From Epiperipatus broadwayi (lineage: Eukaryota; Onychophora; Udeonychophora; Euonychophora; Peripatidae), in assembly GCA_028023455.1 (NCBI GenBank), contig JAQFVV010006272.1:893501-957500 (forward strand): a stretch of 64,000 nt of DNA. Reading direction: 5' to 3'. Positions 34,985-48,419 of the stretch are shown piece after piece (position 1 is the stretch's first letter; every line of letters begins with the position of its first letter). The translations under genes and the position numbers were made by a program. The notes below the pieces were generated by a model. The model was not told the DNA's origin. It saw nothing but the letters and a program-made list of their open reading frames with translations, and searched no databases.

Positions 34985-36360
34985 ACAGGGAGAATTATTG
35001 ATAAAATTTCAAAATTTCTTATAAATTTTTAAAAAAACTATTAATTTTGACCAATTTTGTGTCTCTTCTGAGGCATTTAATAAAATAAATGGTTTCATTT
35101 TAGAGGACAAATTTAGATGTTGAAAATATGTATCAATCTTTCAATAGATTAAAAAAGTATTTATTTCTTCCTGTTTCAGGGTATCATGAATATTTTTCTC
35201 CTGATAAGATCTAGTATTAAAGAATTCAATGTATTTTATGTGTAATAATGTATTTTAATAAGATTAAAAAGAGGTATGCTATTGATTGTGTCATTTCTTC
35301 TTTGATGTGATCTGTCTAAATTAAATTTTTTTAGAGGGTAGCATTATTAATCCTTTTTTGTTTCTTTAACATTATTTCTTAGATATGCTTGATAATTGTT
35401 TGCTTGTTTTTCAGAAAGGTAATTTGAAGGATTTTTTGATAGGTTGAATGCTTTCGCTTCTAATACTAATTTTATTATTGAAGAAGATACTTTTGATTTT
35501 GTTAAGTTAATTTTTTTTAGATCTAAGTGCTTGTAATCATTTTATTAAACATAGAAAAATGAAGAAATATAATAAAGCCTGATAGTTATCAACATTTAAT
35601 AATTTTGAAAGTAATTCTTATTTTCAAAAAAGTTGATTTGCTTCTGATTATAATGACTTGTGTTATAATCATGAATTTATAGGCCTGATCTTAATAAAAG
35701 TTTAAATATTATTGAGAATAAAGAGTAATTTATTTATCATTTATGTCATATATTGGTTTATAAGAATAGTCATTTATTGGGTATTATGGAACTTTCTTGG
35801 AAAAAAGCTTAGATTTGAATTCATTATTAAATAGTTCAAAATAATCAATTGTTGGGAAATGTATTCCTGGTATAGTTTATAAGATTCCTTGCAGCTGTCA
35901 TAAAATTTATCTAGGTCAAAATAAATTAAGTCTTAATGAAAGAATTAAAATTCCTAAGAATAGAGTTTAAAATAGATATAGTAACTGAGCTTTGTATATT
36001 AATGAACTGAATACAGGTCATAAAATATTATTTGGCAAAGCTGAGGTTATCTTTTATGAAAAAAGAAAATTAGAAAGAAGAGATATAGAAATTTAGATGA
36101 TAAATCTTCTTGAAGCTGATGTCATCATTCTCATAAACTTCCATTAATATTAAAGATGAGTGGTTTTTGAAGTGATTTATAAGATTATATCTGTTTTATA
36201 TATGTGGTTAATATCTAGTTGATTTTCACTTTTGGAGGCCAATTTGTTAATAGACAAAACTATGGTCATGAGAGAATTTTAATATAAATTTGTGTTTTAG
36301 TTCATATTTTAATATATGATTTTTTATTTTATTTATTATTATGAGTATAGTGTTAGGCAC
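34985..36360 (+). mobile_element. Penelope-like retroelement remnant (RT end plus GIY-YIG endonuclease)
   Basis: Around 35861-36110 a forward frame reads IPGIVYKIPCSCHKIYLGQNKLSLNERIK, followed after single stops by ALYINELNTGHKI and KAEVIFYEKRKLERRDIEI. This is the GIY-YIG endonuclease layout of Penelope-like elements (VYKIPC.C...YIG.T...L..RI..H; TGH.I; R..RE..EI); the YIG motif has become YLG. Upstream near 35440-35515, LNAFASNTNFIIEEDTFDF resembles the reverse-transcriptase end (LN...I.FT.E.E....FLD). Multiple stops and frameshifts show it is inactive. The start coordinate is approximate. The 3' part (36130-36310) matches the arms of the inverted repeat at 6630-7082. Confidence 0.65.
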
Positions 36361-36366
36361 TATTTA

Positions 36367-39300
36367 ATTTTATATATATATCATCAACCATTATCAATCC
36401 ACTGCAGGATGAAGATCTCTCCAAGTTTAATCCATCTTCTCTGATCTTTAGCTTCTCTTTTCCACAACACCCCTGCACATTTTCTTATTTCATCCATCCA
36501 TCTCACATGTGGTCTCTTTCTGGGTCTTTTACAATCTCTTGGAATCCAGTTTAAAATTTCAATTGTCCACCTATTATCATTTCTTCTAGCAATATGTCCA
36601 GCCCAACTCCATTTCAATCTTTTAATTTTTTCAATAAGGTCAGTAACACCTGTTTGTTGTCTTACCCATACATTGCGTTTTCGATCTCTTCTTGTTACTC
36701 CCAACATACATCTCTCCATACTCCTTTGAGTGGTCTGAAGTCTCTGTATTGATCTTCTATTAAGTGTCCAAGTCTCAGATCCATAAGTAAGAACTGGTAA
36801 AACACATTTGTTAAAAACCTTTCTTTTCAAACACATAGGCATATTTCCTTTTAGTATCAAGTTATTTCTACCAAAAGCACTCCAACCAAGTTTAATTCTA
36901 TGATTAATTTCCTCCATTATGTTTCCATCTGTATTAATAATATGACCAAGGTATTTGTAACTGTTAACTTTTTCTAATTCTTCATAATCAATCTTTATTT
37001 TCATATTTTGAGCAAATCAATTAAACATTACTTTAGTCTTTTTAACATTTATCTTTAGTCCTACTTTTCTACTTTCATCTGCTAACTCCTGCAACATTTC
37101 CTGCAGCTCTGAAGCATTATTTGCAAAAACAACTACATCATCTGCAAAATCTAAATGACTTAAATACTCTCCATTTACTTTCATTCCTTTAGTTTCCCAT
37201 TTTAATCCACAAAATACTTCTTGCAGCACTGCTGTAAAAGTTTTGGAGATATGGAGTCACCTTGTCTTACACCTTTCTCAATGTTGATTTTTCCAGTATC
37301 ATTATGTAATCTAATTGTTGCTGTTGCATTTTTATAAATATTCTTTAAAATATGACAATATCCTGGATCTATACCTTGATGATCCAATGCTTTAATCACT
37401 GAAGAAATGTGTATAGAATCGAATGCCTTTTCATAATCTACAAATCCAAAACATAATGACAACTCATATTCATTTGTCCTTTCTATGACTTCTCTCAATA
37501 CCTGGATATGATCTATTGTACTAAAACCACTTTTAAATCCAGCTTGTTCTCTTGGTTGGTGGAAATCCAAAGTTCTCTGTAGACGAGTTGTAATTATCTT
37601 GGTAAAAATTTTATATAAAACTGATAAAAGGCTGATAGGTCTGTAATTTCTAATATCTTCTTTATCACCTTTTTTAAATATTAATATTATTACTGCATTC
37701 TTCCAATCTTCCGGTACATCTTTATCATTTAGACATTTGGTATATAACTTTGCTAAAATTGTTTCTATTTCTTCACCTGCTTCTTTTAATATATCAATTA
37801 TAATTCCATCATTTCCTGGAGCCTTTACTTTCTTCATACATTTAATTGCATGTCTCACTTCTTCATTTAAAATTCTGGGCAATTCGGAAGATGTAATAGA
37901 TATAAGAGGTACTTGTTCTTTATTACTATATAATTCTTGATAAAAATCTTCTACCAACTTCATGATGTCATCTCTCTTTTTAGTAATAATTCCATCTTTT
38001 TTTTCTTATTGCAGATATAAATTTCCTACCAATACCAAAATGTTGTTTAACATTCTAGAGACTTTTATTTTCTTCTACAGCTTTTTTTGCTATTTCACAG
38101 TTATACTTTCTTATATCATTTTCAACTCTTTTCCGTACCATTTTACAAAATTCGAGATATTGAATTCTTTTTAATACATCATTTTTGTATATCTTCATAT
38201 TCCTTCTTTTCTTCATAAATTCTCTAGTCTCAGTAGAAATTTTATTAGTCAATTGCTGCTTTTTTCTACCAGCTATGTTTGTTGCAGTTTTTAAAAGTGT
38301 ATCAGTTATTTTCATATTAATTTCATTCAAATCTGAATCATGTTCAAAATCTCCTAACACTTGAAACCTATTTGTAAGTTCTAATTTAAATTCATTAGAA
38401 TGTTTCTGAAGATTAGGAATATCAACTGTAAATATTGTTTTTCTTAATAATTTTTGTCTCTCTAGTTTTACATTAACATGTAATTTACACCTTACTAATC
38501 GATGATCACTTCCTGTGTTAAATTTATTAAGAACATTACAATCTTGAAATATGTATTTCCTGTTAGTCAAAATATAATCCAATTCTGATGTACCTTCATT
38601 TGGATGCTTCCATGTCCATTTCCTTTTAACATTTTTCTCAAAAAATGAATTCATAATATAAAGTTTTTCTTTTTCTGCAAACTCCACAAGTCTATGTCCT
38701 CTCTCATTTCTATTACCATAACCAAAACTACCTACAGCAATTTCATCTTTCATTTGTCTACCAATTCTAGCATTAAAGTCTCCCATAACAATTTTAAAAT
38801 GTACATCCATATAAAAATCTTCTACTACTTCATCACTATGAGAACTTGTTGGGGCATAAACCTGAATTATCTGCATTTGGTATCTGCTATTAAGTTGTAT
38901 AACTAATCTTGCAACTCTGTCCGATACACCATCAATCTCCACAATATTGTTTTCCACTTTTTATTTATAATGAATCCTACTCCACTTGTATTTCCAATAT
39001 GTGTGCCTTTATAATAGAGTATATGTCCACCTTTTTAAATCAATTGTTTCTTCACCTTTTCTTCTAACTTCACAAAGTCCAATAATGTCCCATTTAATAT
39101 AAGACAATTCTTCTTCTAATTCTTGCAATCTTCCTTCACTTGAAAGTGATTTGCAGTTGTAAGTACCTAAATAAAAAGTCATCATCAAATGGCAGCCTGG
39201 GTCCACAATCAGGAGATTCTTAGCACCCTCCACCTTCGGCCACCAACCGCTGCCTTGGTTGGTGACTTTACAGCCTCCTGGGAATAAAGGCCATGCTTTA

Positions 39301-39641
39301 TTTTTGTCTGTTATAATTGTATTATATGTATTGGAAAAATATTTATCATTTACACAAACATTCATTCTGCCTTCTCAGGCACTGAGAAGAAAGACCATGG
39401 TGTTTCTTGATCTTAAACTCAGAGATAAAAACCAATAAATTCACCATGCTGGCTAATGCGTGGTGGTGAGCAGCCCATCCATGTTTGTATACTATATGAA
39501 TAATCACATACTAATAACAGCTACAATGACAAGAACGTATGGAGTGGACATTAGGAATTTGCCCTGCTCGGTTCCTTTAAGGCCTCCAAGAGGAATCAAA
39601 GGGTCTCCTTTCAGTTAATAGCAAACTCCTTTCTGCAGCCA
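36367..39641 (-). mobile_element. RTE-clade non-LTR retrotransposon, near full-length copy 1
   Basis: The longest copy of the family, about 3.3 kb on the minus strand. An endonuclease (5') is followed by a reverse transcriptase, then a very short 3' UTR ending at TGATGATATATATAT, as in RTE elements. TA-rich simple repeats border both ends (36370-36378 and 39644-39675), so the target duplication cannot be told from the repeat. The 5' region 39366-39641 is non-coding, and its counterpart is found in copy 2. It lies antisense to the receptor gene. Related pieces: 27980-30975 and 48706-48862. Coding content is described at 36384-39365. Confidence 0.87.
36384..39365 (-). pseudogene. RTE endonuclease/reverse transcriptase polyprotein, broken
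   Basis: Minus-strand frames give, in order, the apurinic-type endonuclease motifs GTYNCKSL, IIGLCEVRRKGEE, IIQVYAPTSSHSD, GDFNARIG, ELDYILTNRK and GSDHRLVRCKL. The reverse transcriptase motifs follow: NYRPISLLSVLYKIFTKII, AGFKSGFSTIDHI, FVDYEKAFDSI, GVRQGDSISPKL and HLDFADDVVVF (FADD catalytic box). The C-terminal part has VNSYKYLGHIIN, LTYGSETWTLNRR and KRLKWSWAGHIARR. Breaks: frameshifts near 38950-39010 and between 38055 and 37963, one near 37230 (within the SPKL/FTAVL region), and an in-frame TGA at about 37014-37016. A short deletion precedes GDFNARIG. These proteins nick target DNA and copy the RNA by target-primed reverse transcription; this copy cannot. Confidence 0.87.
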
Positions 39642-39643
<2 letters not shown>

Positions 39644-39678
<35 letters not shown>

Positions 39679-39734
39679 CAAATGTGAGTCTAAAAACAAA
39701 AATAAACAAATATATATATATATATATATATATA
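39644..39734. repeat. Two (TA)n tracts beside the RTE 5' end
   Basis: 39644-39675 and 39711-39734 are pure TA repeats separated by 35 bp of unique sequence. The first directly abuts the 5' end of RTE copy 1. Confidence 0.9.
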
Positions 39735-42700
39735 ATAGTGAGAAAAAGTATGTACTGATGGATGTATTAATTTGATAATGTTGTAGCCAAGTTAATAAAA
39801 TCATTAATTTGACTAACACAGGGAATAATATATTGAGAAATTTTATACCAAAACTCTTATATTAATATATATCTTTATATATAGTCATTGTTACTTACTC
39901 TCTTATTACATATAGCAGAAACACATATATTTATTTGTAAAACTAAATGAAATGAAGTTAAGTATCTAATCTATCACTATGTTTAATTTTTTTTTCATTC
40001 CTCTACAAATTCATATGCTGTTTTTATAGAGATATTTGTATTTACCAAATATTTTTTCTTCAAATCTATATTTTGAAATCGTAAGTCACAGCTGGTAAAA
40101 CATATTGTTTTTAGATTGTTATTTTTTTAATACTGTTGCTATATTTGGTTTAAATGTTGATTTTTCTAAAAGCACTCTAAGTTTGTTTTATTAATTTTTT
40201 TGCTGACTTTACTTCTTTAATATTTCTAACTTAATTAAATTTGATATATTAAAACTGGCTTTATTTAGATTTTTAATATTAATTCTAAATGATTTGGAAA
40301 ATTATCTTAGCACATAAAAATAAGTTTTATAAATGACTGCACATCAGAACATAACTGATAGTCTATTTTCTGCTGGAGCCATGAAGCAAAATATGGAAAT
40401 TACACTGAAAAGTGCCCAATAAAATATGATTAAATTTATTGGAAGTTGATGTATAAAATCTTCAAAAATTTAGTTATGGAACATACTGTTATAAAGAACC
40501 TATTCCGTTTCAAACAGTTTTTTTATTTCATTATTATTATTTCATTATTATTATTATGAGTCCATATTACTAGATTTAACTGTTTTGGATTCCTGTATAA
40601 TTTTCTTTTTAAAATTGTATATTTTATTTGTAGAATAAAGTTGTTTGGTAGATCAAGTGACTTACAAACACCCAAGTGATAAACCAAACACAATAGTTCT
40701 ATTCAATTGACCAAACATTTTTTTCGTGACTCTCAATTCAGGACTTTTTATATCTAGGATTAACCACTCTTTCACTGCAATAATCTCACACAGAGTAACA
40801 AAATTCTTAATAATATTAGTATAAACATCTTGAGTCTGTACAATGCATGAATAAATTCACAAAAATTGATGATCATAAACAAAATTAGAATAATCACTCA
40901 CACAAGTGTAATAAATCATTATAAAAGACAGCTGTTAAATGTTTGTGGCTTATAAGTCTATTTTTTCACTCAATTTCCAAAATAAAATATTTTTGAAGGC
41001 TCAATTTAAAACTGACAAAATAGTAATAAAAATGAATATTTTAATCCTTCATTTTGTCTTACAAAAAAAATCTTGTGATTACATTATTTGTATCAAGCAT
41101 AATTTATTTGTTAGATTTATTCAAATATATATCTGCTTAAAATTAAGTTGATAATGGTGTATAATATGCAAATAATTTATTTCAAATTAAAGCTAATTTA
41201 CATTTTATTTTTCACATGGGAAGTATATAGCTCATCAGTTTTGGAAGAGTCTTCTGATTTAAGATAGATTTTTCTCTAAACTTTCTTTATGTGTAGTTAT
41301 AATTTTTGATTATACCTCCTTAAAAAGGAAGATATTTTTCTCAAGGATCCTAAAAAATGGCATTGTGAGTTTAGTGAAAAGCCTCTAATTTCTCTAAGAT
41401 ACTGATTGAAGAAAAGACTTTGTTTGAAGTATGTTTGAAGTTGACAAAAATAGATATCATGTTAACATAAAAATCTTCAAATAACCACAAGATTTATTAA
41501 GCTAAATATTACTAATGTTTTTTATGTTACTTTTAGTGTTCAAATCAGATTTTAATATTTCTGTTAATATGTTTAATCAACTGTATAAGTATTTAATTTT
41601 TTTATTAAAACTATTGTGATGTGATGTAACATAACTTCTCCTTAGATTAAATCAAAATGTATGTGCATAGACCATATATTTAGAACATCTGTTACCCAAG
41701 TTAAACATTCACTTCCTTTGAAATCTTTATATACTATAATAAAGCTATCTACTTCTTATTTCTTACAAAAAAAAATAAATTATTCTTTCAACCTTGATTC
41801 ATTACCTTTTTTTCTATACTCTAATGAGTAAATGGTGAATTTAAAAAATTATAATAATCAACTTCTCAATCAGAAATTAACAATCCTAGGTTTTTAGGAC
41901 TAACCACAACCCAAAATAAGTAAGATCTTATTTTATAAGAGCATCTCATTAAATTTGTGTTAGGTTATATTTAAAGAATTGGTACATCTGACAAAAGTTT
42001 CTCTCAAAATTAATCAAGTAAGCTTTATATTATAATAGTTTCCAATTCAAAAATTGGCTTTGCATCTATTACTTTATTTTACTTGAGGTCAATGAAAAAC
42101 ATTTCATTACTCTGTTTCATATATTATAATTTTCAGCTCAATAATATAATAAATAACATTTGTTTTGCTGCATTTGTAATCGTAATTACAGTTATTTTTT
42201 GAATGCTATTTATGCATACATCTTATTCTCTATCCAAAGTTTGACTTTTGCTTTGCTATTAGCAGATGGATATAATAGTTCTAATTTTCTGCAACTATGC
42301 TCACCCCCTCTTAACAAAATGACCCAAGATGTGGGGGTACTATTATGTGTTTATAATATGTAGATTAAATATTTTCACCATAATTATTTAAATAACAAAG
42401 CTTTAACAAGAGTAAAAAATATTTAAAAAAATGTTTAGAAATATTTTACAAAATGTGGTTTATTAAAATGCTAATGTCTTTGCTGTCAGTTACACTTACT
42501 GGATTTAAGTAATCAGATTTTAGAATGAGATTTTACTTTTAAGTTTTTGTTTTAAAGGCACAAAGTAGAAATTCTCCTAAAATGGTAACAATATTTATTA
42601 AGAGTTTTTTAGTAATAGCTAGAAAAATATTAAATATATATGCCAAGAAAGACTTCTTCTATATATTATAGATAAAAAGATGAAACATCTTTTAAATAAT

Positions 42701-45700
42701 TCATCATAAAGCTAAATCATCTCACAACAGTTATGAAAAAAGATATACATTAGTATTGATTATTAATGTATGATGAAAGATTTTATTAGTTTTATATTCT
42801 TATTTTATCAATTAGCTAGACATATCTACACACTGATTTACTAAACAAGACATAAGTAAGTTAATTATGGACTAGCTACCAGAAAAAAAAAGATAATCTT
42901 GTTCAAATTTGAAAACTTCCATGTTTTATCCATATTTCATATATGGGAGAATAATATTTTAACCAGCACAAGTGAATAATCTGAAAATTACACAGTTAAA
43001 ATTTTCTTTCTCACTGAATAAATTTATTTGCAGAATGATATCTAAACTTTTCAGAAATTACTATCTACTATACTTGAAGTTGCAACTTGGAGAAATAAAT
43101 TGTAATTTATAAAAACTAAGATATGTATTTAATTAATTTATATTAAAATGTTTATATTTCTAGGGTAAACTGAACACAGTTCATGTTTTTTCAAATATAA
43201 AAATCTCTTATATAAATCTGATAACTTAACCAAAATATTAAACCATGTGACAAATTTCTTAGTTTGAAAAATACTTTTCATGTGGTGAGACACAGAAAAG
43301 AGATCAGACAAAAATTAGAACTTTCTATCTTCCTAGCTAAATATATAACAATGGAATTTTTATAGACATTTTAACAAGATTGTGAAATATACTATGTAAA
43401 ACAGGTCATCCCTGAGAAATACAGTACACATGCTAATATGACATTCTATAAAATATATTAAATACTTGTTAATATTTTCAGCACTTTTGATTTTTGAATC
43501 ATCTTTTTTATAATTGATAATCATCAGATTAACTTTTGATATTTATATTATAAGTCCTTTTAGATTTTAATATCTATCTTTTTCAAAATAAGTGTTGCCT
43601 TTAAAAAGTGTGTCAATCTCAAATATGAATGACTCATGAGTAAGAGATTTTTGGATTAATAGATGACTGACAAAAATATAGATAAGTATTTCCTAAGTAA
43701 AGAATACATTTTTATGTTCAGTTTGACATTTTTAATGTTCAAATATCACTGACATTTATCAAGACATAATAAATAAATAAAGAATATAATAATTTAAAAA
43801 AAATAATGAAACCATTACCCAAGTGACTCAAGTCATAAAAAAATCTCAGCAAATAGATAAACTTTATCATATATTTAAAGCAGTATTCCATTTTATATTA
43901 GTCTATTACATAGCCATCTATGTAAGGATGAACAATGACTGGACAACTATTATCATACTAATTTCTGTTTATTGATTATCATTATTGAGGAGTGCTGAAT
44001 TGTAACCATTAATATAAAAATCATCATTATTTATTATCGGGAAAATGGCAGCATCCTAAGATTTGAACCTAATCATTTTCCTTGCATACTACATGAATCT
44101 GATATTAAGTTATTAACTATATAGTTTAATAACATGAGTTATCTGCTAACTCTAAAAACTTCATAAAATGAATAATATATCCATATATATATTGCTTATA
44201 GCACTTCTTTCATATACATTTCAATGCAAACAAATTTTCTTAAAAATTTCTTTATTTTCCTTACAGTTTCAACTGTCCAGCAGTCTTCATCAGTATATAC
44301 CAAAACAAAGTATCACATTACTTTCTTAGCTTATATTTGCATTAACCATTTTATTGGACATGACTTTAGAAACATAAAACTGCCTACAATAATAAATTTA
44401 TTTTTCATGCATGTGATTCATGTGGAACGTTTATTAGCATGTTTTTCAAAATATTTTTATTAAAAACAATTTTAGAAATAAAATAAAAAATCTTTAGAAA
44501 TAGAAAATATTTCACATCTTCCAAGATTATAAAAAGTAAAATATACTTTAAAAACTACAATGAACTGTCTTTCTGGATAGACATTTTTTATTATTCAATA
44601 TCCAACATATTCATTTTTTGATTCTGAATTCAGAGCCATAAAAATAAATATTATTAAAATATGCATCCATTATTTTTCAGATTATCTTTTTTTTTTGGCA
44701 TCGTCATTAAGAAGTCTAATTCAATATTTATTCATGTGAATTTTTAATTTGAATCAATACTTTTATTTTATCTTCATTTTCACTTTTAATTCTTATGATT
44801 CAGAGATATAGTCTTTTTTAATCTTTTTTTTTATACTTTAAAAATTTTAATAGTTTAAAAAAGAAATTTGCAACTTTCTATTAACTCTTAATATTTTCAA
44901 AAATAATTGAAGTAAAATGTGTCTTATGCTAGTAAATGTTAGATATACTTTTTTAATTATTTTTATCATAAATTAATGATTCCTAAACAAATCTAATTTC
45001 TATATATAATTAATATTAAAATGATTTTTAAACATTTGTGATTTTGATATCAAAGTTGCATACACACACACATATTTTGAAAATAATAAGTATAAACATT
45101 TTGAATTATAATACCTGATCTGTACTTAAAATTAATAATTAAATTATATTTTATTTGTATTGCATTTCAGTAAATATTTAGTAAATTGCTTATCTATACT
45201 TTTTAATAGACTTACATTCTATTATTTTTATGAATCTATTGTTTATTTTCTATGATTCATTAAAAAGATGATTGATAGTTCATTATATATATATTTGCAA
45301 AATATAAAGAAATTTTTTTTCGAAGAAACAAAAATTATTTTTCACCTGATTATTAGATGCCATATAGAAACAAAATCTAAAAGTAAACTATAACATGTCA
45401 TGCATTAAATTATAATTATTCAATATCAGAACAATTTTGAACTGAAACAAAAAACACCATTCAACTTGTAATGGATGCTACATAAAGCGGAGAATATGTG
45501 CATGCTTTAGCTGGCAAATTGGCTAATCGTAATAATTACTCTCATTTTTCCATAGAACAATTGGTATAATTACTTCAAATGTTAATAGTAAGCTAATAAC
45601 ATTATGTGATATTTTGATTTGATATCTTTTAAAATTGTAAAGAATTTAATGCAATAACTAAAAGATAAAATCAAAATGAAGAAGAAATTGTGAATAGTGT

Positions 45701-46252
45701 ATAATTCGTCTAAAATATCAAAGGTCAATCAATATAATTTTTGACTTTAAAAATAACTATTTTTTTTATTAATTTCAATTGGAAATTCAATAAACATTAC
45801 AATTTTGTTAATATACACAATAATTTATTTTTTTTAGTCAATTCTAAAGTGTCACTATGCTAACTTTTACAGACAATATATATCCTTCTTGCCAAGTTCC
45901 CCGAACTACATCTAAATTTTGTTATTAAATGGTCTACTTTATAAAAAATATTTCTTAAAAAAAAAAAATCAAATTATTAAAAAATTATTTTTTATAAAAA
46001 TAATATTAATAATGTGATTTTTTAAAAAAGAAATCTACAAAAATTCTGAATTGAATATTTTCTTTTTTAAATATATGAACTTAAAATTGAGAAAAACGTA
46101 TATTAAAAAATAGCAACCAAAATGTATTTTTTATAAAGTGTATTCTAATGTATTTAAGATAAATAATGAATAAATTTTAATAATATATGTTATATCACTA
46201 ATTATTATTATTATTTACATTTACTATTAATTTCTTCTATTATAATATACAG

Positions 46253-46362
46253 GAATGGTATGATTATAAACTAAAGTGGTCACCGGAAGAATATGGTGGT
46301 GTTGAAGTTTTGTATGTTCCATCAGAAATGATTTGGCTTCCCGACATTGTGCTCTATAATAA
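46253..46362 (+). CDS. nAChRalpha: nAChR alpha-type subunit, loop A exon
   Basis: Encodes residues 62-97 and two bases of residue 98: [16 protein letters not shown], then [20 protein letters not shown]. It supplies loop A of the principal binding face ([11 protein letters not shown], with Trp89 and the conserved Tyr96). The acceptor is ATATACAG and the donor is AA|GTATGT; the split codon AA+T completes Asn98 with the exon at 61294, giving the family sequence LYNNADGNYEV. A LINE (46636-47922) has inserted only 273 bp downstream of the donor. Sequence and exon phase agree with arthropod alpha subunits. Confidence 0.95.
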
Positions 46363-46635
46363 GTATGTAGATATTACATATACACACACATATATAATAA
46401 AAATTAGTTAAAAAATATATAAAGAGATTAATTATTTATCTAAATGTATGGTTCATTGTTAATATTTCAGCTAGAGATTGGTTTTATCAGTAAGTGTAGT
46501 TAAATAACAGCAATCACTTAGATATATACTGCTTGATTTTAGACATCAAATTTTTAATAAAAACTAATCTCTGGATAAAATAGTAATGTCAAAGTAAACA
46601 TTGAGAAAATTATTAGATATATATTAATACATAAT

Positions 46636-47922
46636 CTTCTTCTTCTTCCACAGCTTAATCCCACATCAAGTGGGGTCGCTGGTGCGGATCAATCTTCTCC
46701 AGGCTACTCGATCTAAAGTCATTTCCTCCCTAAGTGACATCTCCTGCAAGTCCTTTCTCACCCGATCAATCCATCTGATCTTAGGTCTACCCCTGGGTCT
46801 TTTCCCCGGTGGTTCCATCTCCAAAATCTTCCTTCCAATGTAATTTTCTTCTCTTCTCTTAACATGACCAAACCACCTCAACCTTGATTCTTTTATTTTT
46901 TCACTGATCATTCTCACTCTCATATTTTCTTGAATTACTTCATTTTTCACTTTGTCCTTTCTAGTGAGGCCCGAGGCAAACCTAAGCATTCTCATTTCTG
47001 TTACACATTGCTTGTCTTCTATTTTCTTAGTGATCGGCCATGTTTCTGCACCATACATCAATGCCGGACGCACCACAGTTTTATATACTTTTCCTTTCAA
47101 CCTTGCACCTATTCTCCTATCGCAGAGTATCCCAGAGACCCTTCTCCAATTATTCCAACCAGCTTGAGTTCTCCCAACAACTTCTCCATCCAGTGATCCA
47201 TCTTTATTTATCCAGGCCCCGAGATATTTAAATTTTTCAGCCTCAGGCAACTTCTTTCCCCCTAACAAAATGCTTCCTCCACCATTACCACAGAAGAGCA
47301 CTTCAGTTTTATTTCTGCTAATTCTCATTCCTCCTTCCTCCAGTGCTTTCCTCCACTCTTCTATCCTATCCTGAGCTTCCTTGATGTTTTGAGTTGCAAT
47401 CACTATATCATCGGCATACATCATGTTCCAGGGTGCTTCCCTCGAATATCCTCTGTTAGGACATCAATAACGATATTAAATAGTAGGGGACTCAGGGCTG
47501 ATCCCTGATGCACACCCACTTTCACCTGAAATGAGTCTGTTTCTCCTGAACTACATCTCACACTGGTTTGACAGCCTTGATACATATCTTGAATCAGACG
47601 AATGTATTTTTCCTGAACCAGCTTTTTCCTTAGGCATCTCCAAAGTTCATCTCTAGGTACTCTATCAAATGCTTTTTCCAAATCAATGAATATTAGAACA
47701 ATTTCCTGGTTGACTTCTCTATGTTTTTCTATAAGTTGCCGCAGTGCAAAAATTGCATCTGTGGTTCCTCTACCTGGCATAAAACCAAACTGTTCTTCAC
47801 TGATGTCTATTTCCTGCCGTAGCCTATTTGCTATTATTCTCTCCCATATTTTCATTGTGTGGCTCATCAGCTTTATTCCTCGATAATTACTACATTCTAG
47901 AATATCTCCCTTATTCTTATAG
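46636..47922 (-). mobile_element. Young 5'-truncated LINE with 13-bp target-site duplication
   Basis: The 13-mer ATTAATACATAAT occurs exactly at both borders (46623-46635 and 47923-47935). The 1287-bp insert is clearly richer in G+C than the intron and lies antisense to the receptor. It starts inside the reverse-transcriptase domain, so it is 5' truncated as is usual for LINEs, and ends just past the coding region with an AAGAAGAAGAAG-type tail on the minus strand. It is a different family from the RTE copies at 36 and 28 kb (GVHQGSALSPLLF and MMYADD instead of GVRQGDSISPKL and FADD), though both look related to RTE/BovB-type elements. Confidence 0.92.
46666..47920 (-). pseudogene. LINE reverse transcriptase C-terminal two thirds, one frameshift
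   Basis: From 47920 downwards the frame reads NKGDILECSNYRGIKLMSH, EEQFGFMPGRGTTDAI, FIDLEKAFDRVPRDELW and GVHQGSALSPLLFN. The next frame continues MMYADDIVIATQ (catalytic YADD box), GGMRISRNKTEVL, FKYLGAWINKDG, MYGAETWPITKK and LRWFGHVKRREENYIGRK to a stop at 46666. The only break is a +1 shift near 47440: deleting one G from the GGG would join EDIR to EAPWNMMYADD. The rest of the frame is intact. Upstream endonuclease sequence is missing, so the copy could not move even without the shift. Together with the exact target duplication, this points to a recent insertion. Confidence 0.9.
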
Positions 47923-48419
47923 ATTAATACATAATACTGGATTAATTATAAAATATTCAATATTCTAACATATAAATAAATAAATGATACATCATTATTG
48001 CCATTCTCAGTAGCATTTACGGTAAAAGTTCAAAAACTAAAATCTTACAATATTAATATTAAAATATAAATGCCAACTTTTCAAAATTTGTACATATTTA
48101 TATGATTATATTGCTTATTCAATAAACTAGCCAACTCATTTATAAACTCTTTGATTTTTATTTTCTTCAAAACATTTTCCACATTTAAAATAAAAGCATT
48201 GTCAAAACAAAAACTTCCATTGCAAATAATTGAATGTTTGTAAACACAGATTGATACCTACAGAATAACAAAAATTTTTATATAATAATTTACGTTCCTG
48301 AATGTTCTTTTTAGTGCATATTTCAGTTCATTAATACAACTTGATTCACACTGACACACATTCATATGTAACATTACATTTACTGATTTTATTACTAACA
48401 TTTTTTCCCATTAATAATT

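Larger units (their letters stand above)
34778..46252 (+). other. Intron of the nAChR gene (about 11.5 kb)
   Basis: GT-AG intron (GTAAGT...ATATACAG). Its first third holds a Penelope-like remnant and the longest RTE copy; after the (TA)n at 39711-39734, the stretch 39735-46252 is A+T-rich with no recognised gene, RNA or repeat, apart from short ATT/ATTT runs near 40530-40560. Confidence 0.8.

Noticed and set aside
37737-38906. Plus-strand frames at 37737, 37962 and 38694
   Set aside because: Antisense shadows of the RTE endonuclease/RT coding region.
39577-39819. 80-codon minus-strand frame with IYIYIYIY
   Set aside because: Translation of (TA)n microsatellites.
46930-47231. Plus-strand frames of 60-88 codons in the LINE
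   Set aside because: Antisense shadows of the reverse transcriptase frame, which has clear family motifs.
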